This document shows, piece by piece, positions 62,623-64,000 of a stretch of 64,000 nt of DNA. The notes beneath the pieces are model-generated. The model ran no database searches, was not told the origin of the DNA, and saw only the letters and a list, made by a program, of their open reading frames with translations. Source of the DNA: Pyropia yezoensis (taxonomy: Eukaryota > Rhodophyta > Bangiophyceae > Bangiales > Bangiaceae); contig CM020618.1 in assembly GCA_009829735.1 (NCBI GenBank), forward strand, positions 29,798,894 to 29,862,893, read 5' to 3'. Numbering within the stretch: the first letter of the stretch is position 1; each line of letters begins with the position of its first letter. A program made the position numbers and the translations under genes.

Positions 62623-63999
62623 TTACATGAGGCGGCGTCGCCTCATGTACGGCATGAGTAGCTGGCGGGTTATGTTCGCCGCCTGTTCCCAGGTGGGTGA
62701 GTCGTAACCGACCCACATTACCTTGACGTACCAGGGTTCTGGTAGGTCTGGGTCGGTATGTCCGACGATGCTCTCCACCTGGTACGGGATTCCATCCGTT
62801 CCCACCGGGTCTTCCGACCGGTGGGTGGTAAGCGCCTCATGTAGCAACCCAGCCGGTACCGGCTGAGGATGTTCTGGCTTTGGCGCTGGTGTGACACCGT
62901 TAATACTGATGCGTTGTATCTCCGTATCGGAGTGGAGGATAACAGAGTGGTCATCTCTGTGGAGGATCTCGTACGGTCCCTTGACCGGTTGCATGAGCTT
63001 ATTCCCTCGGAACTTCTGGTGTCTGATATAGACCCAGTCGCCTGTCATCAGGGTAGCGTTGCGCACCCGTAGTCGGGCGTCGAAGTTCTTCTTGTATCGA
63101 AGTTGTGTTCTGTCAAGGGCACCCTTGAGCTTAGGAATCATCCACGATAGTTTGGCCAACCAAGCTAGGTGGATGCGTTCGGCCGGTCGGCCCTTCGGTG
63201 TATCATACCGAGTGCACCTGCCGGGTGGCAGCGTCAGGTTACCGACGCCTAGTGGCATGACCCACTCCAGTGGGGCGATGTTTGTGCTCCGATGTGGCCT
63301 GGCATTGCATGCCAGGGTGAGTACGGACAGAAGCCTGTCCCAAGTGTTCGTGTGCTCGGCCACGTAGCACTGCAGCATCTTAACGATGGTGCGGTTAAAC
63401 CGCTCCTCTTGCCCGTTGGGTTGCGGGTGGTAGTCGGATGCCCGACGTGGTTCGATGCCGAACATGCCCATGACCTTAGTGCAGAATGCAGACGTCAGGT
63501 TTGCTCCGTTGTCGGAGAGGAGTTGCTTCATGACTCCGTATGCACTGATCCAGTGGTCAACCACTGCGTTCATGATGGTATATGCCGTATCATTCGGGAT
63601 GGCTGCCGCTCGTGACAGCTTAGTGAATCGGTCTGACATGACTAGGATGTACCTGTTTCCTTCTTCCGTTACCGGAAGTGGCCCGAGTATGTCGATAGCG
63701 ACCTGCTCGTCGGGCCCATCAGGTGGGAACAGTTTCATGGCAGACGCCTGCCTATGTAGACTCATGCGGTTACGTGCACAGGGGTGGCATCCCCTTACGT
63801 TCTCGACCACGTCGACGGCCATCGCTGGCCAGTAGAAGAACCTTCGCATTGCTGCGAACATACGTGAACCCCCCGGGTGTCCGGCTGTAGGGTTCTCTTG
63901 TTCTCGTTCCATGACGGCTTGCCGTAAGGACACGGGAACCACGACTTGATGTCGTCCATCGGCGGGTGCCCGCTGGTATATGAGTCCGTCTTCATTCTC
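62623..63999 (-). CDS. pol: Integrase and chromodomain region of family 2 pol (partial at window edge)
   Basis: The frame is open from the window edge (ENEDGLIYQRAPADGRHQVV). It shows the integrase zinc site (HPGGSRMFAAMRRFF then CHPCARNR), DDE core motifs IDILGPLPVTEEGNRY, SDNGANLTSAF and YHPQPNGQEERFN, a GPYEILHRDDHSVILH segment, and a C-terminal chromodomain-like region (WYVKVMWVGYDSPTWEQ). It ends MRRRRLM with TAA at 62623. No stop or frameshift is seen, so the integrase may be functional. Sequence differs from family 1 throughout, so the two are separate lineages. Confidence 0.9.
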   Translation of the reverse strand, partial: ENEDGLIYQRAPADGRHQVVVPVSLRQAVMEREQENPTAGHPGGSRMFAAMRRFFYWPAMAVDVVENVRGCHPCARNRMSLHRQASAMKLFPPDGPDEQVAIDILGPLPVTEEGNRYILVMSDRFTKLSRAAAIPNDTAYTIMNAVVDHWISAYGVMKQLLSDNGANLTSAFCTKVMGMFGIEPRRASDYHPQPNGQEERFNRTIVKMLQCYVAEHTNTWDRLLSVLTLACNARPHRSTNIAPLEWVMPLGVGNLTLPPGRCTRYDTPKGRPAERIHLAWLAKLSWMIPKLKGALDRTQLRYKKNFDARLRVRNATLMTGDWVYIRHQKFRGNKLMQPVKGPYEILHRDDHSVILHSDTEIQRISINGVTPAPKPEHPQPVPAGLLHEALTTHRSEDPVGTDGIPYQVESIVGHTDPDLPEPWYVKVMWVGYDSPTWEQAANITRQLLMPYMRRRRLM

Positions 64000-64000
64000 G

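Larger units (their letters stand above)
58100..63999 (-). mobile_element. Family 2 Ty3/gypsy LTR element, 3' half
   Basis: Minus order: integrase and chromodomain (63999-62623), spacer, a convergent plus-strand ORF (58973-62095, split by a TRIM), polypurine tract (58398-58387) and LTR. It continues beyond the right window edge. Integrase sequence is clearly distinct from family 1, yet the antisense-ORF arrangement is the same. Confidence 0.7.

Overview
This is a GC-rich nuclear window from a eukaryote, most likely an alga. Proteins are rich in Ala, Gly and Pro and carry long homopolymers. There are few short introns with GT..AG ends. One protein has a plastid-transit-like N-terminus and a DnaJ-type cysteine domain. 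LTR retrotransposons and relics of other mobile elements are dense. A red alga of the Porphyra/Pyropia type would fit, but that is inference: no rRNA or organelle marker is present.

Layout. 1-11.2 kb: two minus-strand, partly recombined copies (A, outer; A', inner) of a Ty3/gypsy chromovirus-like element, here family 1, with 469-bp LTRs. 11.8-15.5 kb: a decayed, intron-containing Plavaka/CACTA-like DNA transposase on the minus strand. 16.5-20.5 kb: two plus-strand genes of unknown function. 21.6-23.3 kb: another unknown gene. 24.2-27.4 kb: a two-exon C2H2 zinc-finger gene. 27.9-29.2 kb: a minus-strand, membrane-anchored protein with a C-terminal DnaJ-like cysteine domain. 31.5-35.1 kb: an intronless Enhancer-of-zeste-like CXC-SET histone methyltransferase. 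35.4-37.2 kb: a minus-strand gene broken by homopolymers. 38.1-40.2 kb: a 693-aa membrane protein. 40.6-41.5 kb: a lipoxygenase relic. 42.5-48.1 kb: a plus-strand family 1 element (copy B) with both LTRs and a perfect 5-bp target duplication, inserted into an open reading frame. 48.6-55.1 kb: an EamA-transporter relic, small ORFs and a two-part gene with a helicase-associated-type domain. 55.6-56.8 kb: minisatellites. 57.7 kb: a BRCT-domain exon. 58.1-64 kb: the 3' half of a second LTR retrotransposon family (family 2, minus strand).

Main observations. (1) Both LTR families carry an ORF between pol and the 3' LTR on the opposite strand, converging tail-to-tail with pol. (2) In family 2 that ORF is split by a 658-bp TRIM (214-bp LTRs, PBS, PPT, perfect TSD GTCGG). 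Its LTRs contain a tRNA-like RNA polymerase III promoter (A box, B box, T5 terminator). The TRIM shares its LTR termini and primer site with family 1. (3) Family 1 sequence, coding and non-coding, is studded with small hairpins whose 5-nt loop is AACTN or its complement. Family 2 has its own recurrent palindrome, GCGGGTGCCCGC. (4) In-frame TAG codons interrupt otherwise continuous reading frames in family 1 gag, in its antisense ORF and in one host-like gene; the gag TAG lies in a hairpin loop.

Coordinates of long GC-rich genes are secure only where noted. G/C homopolymers make several frames ambiguous.
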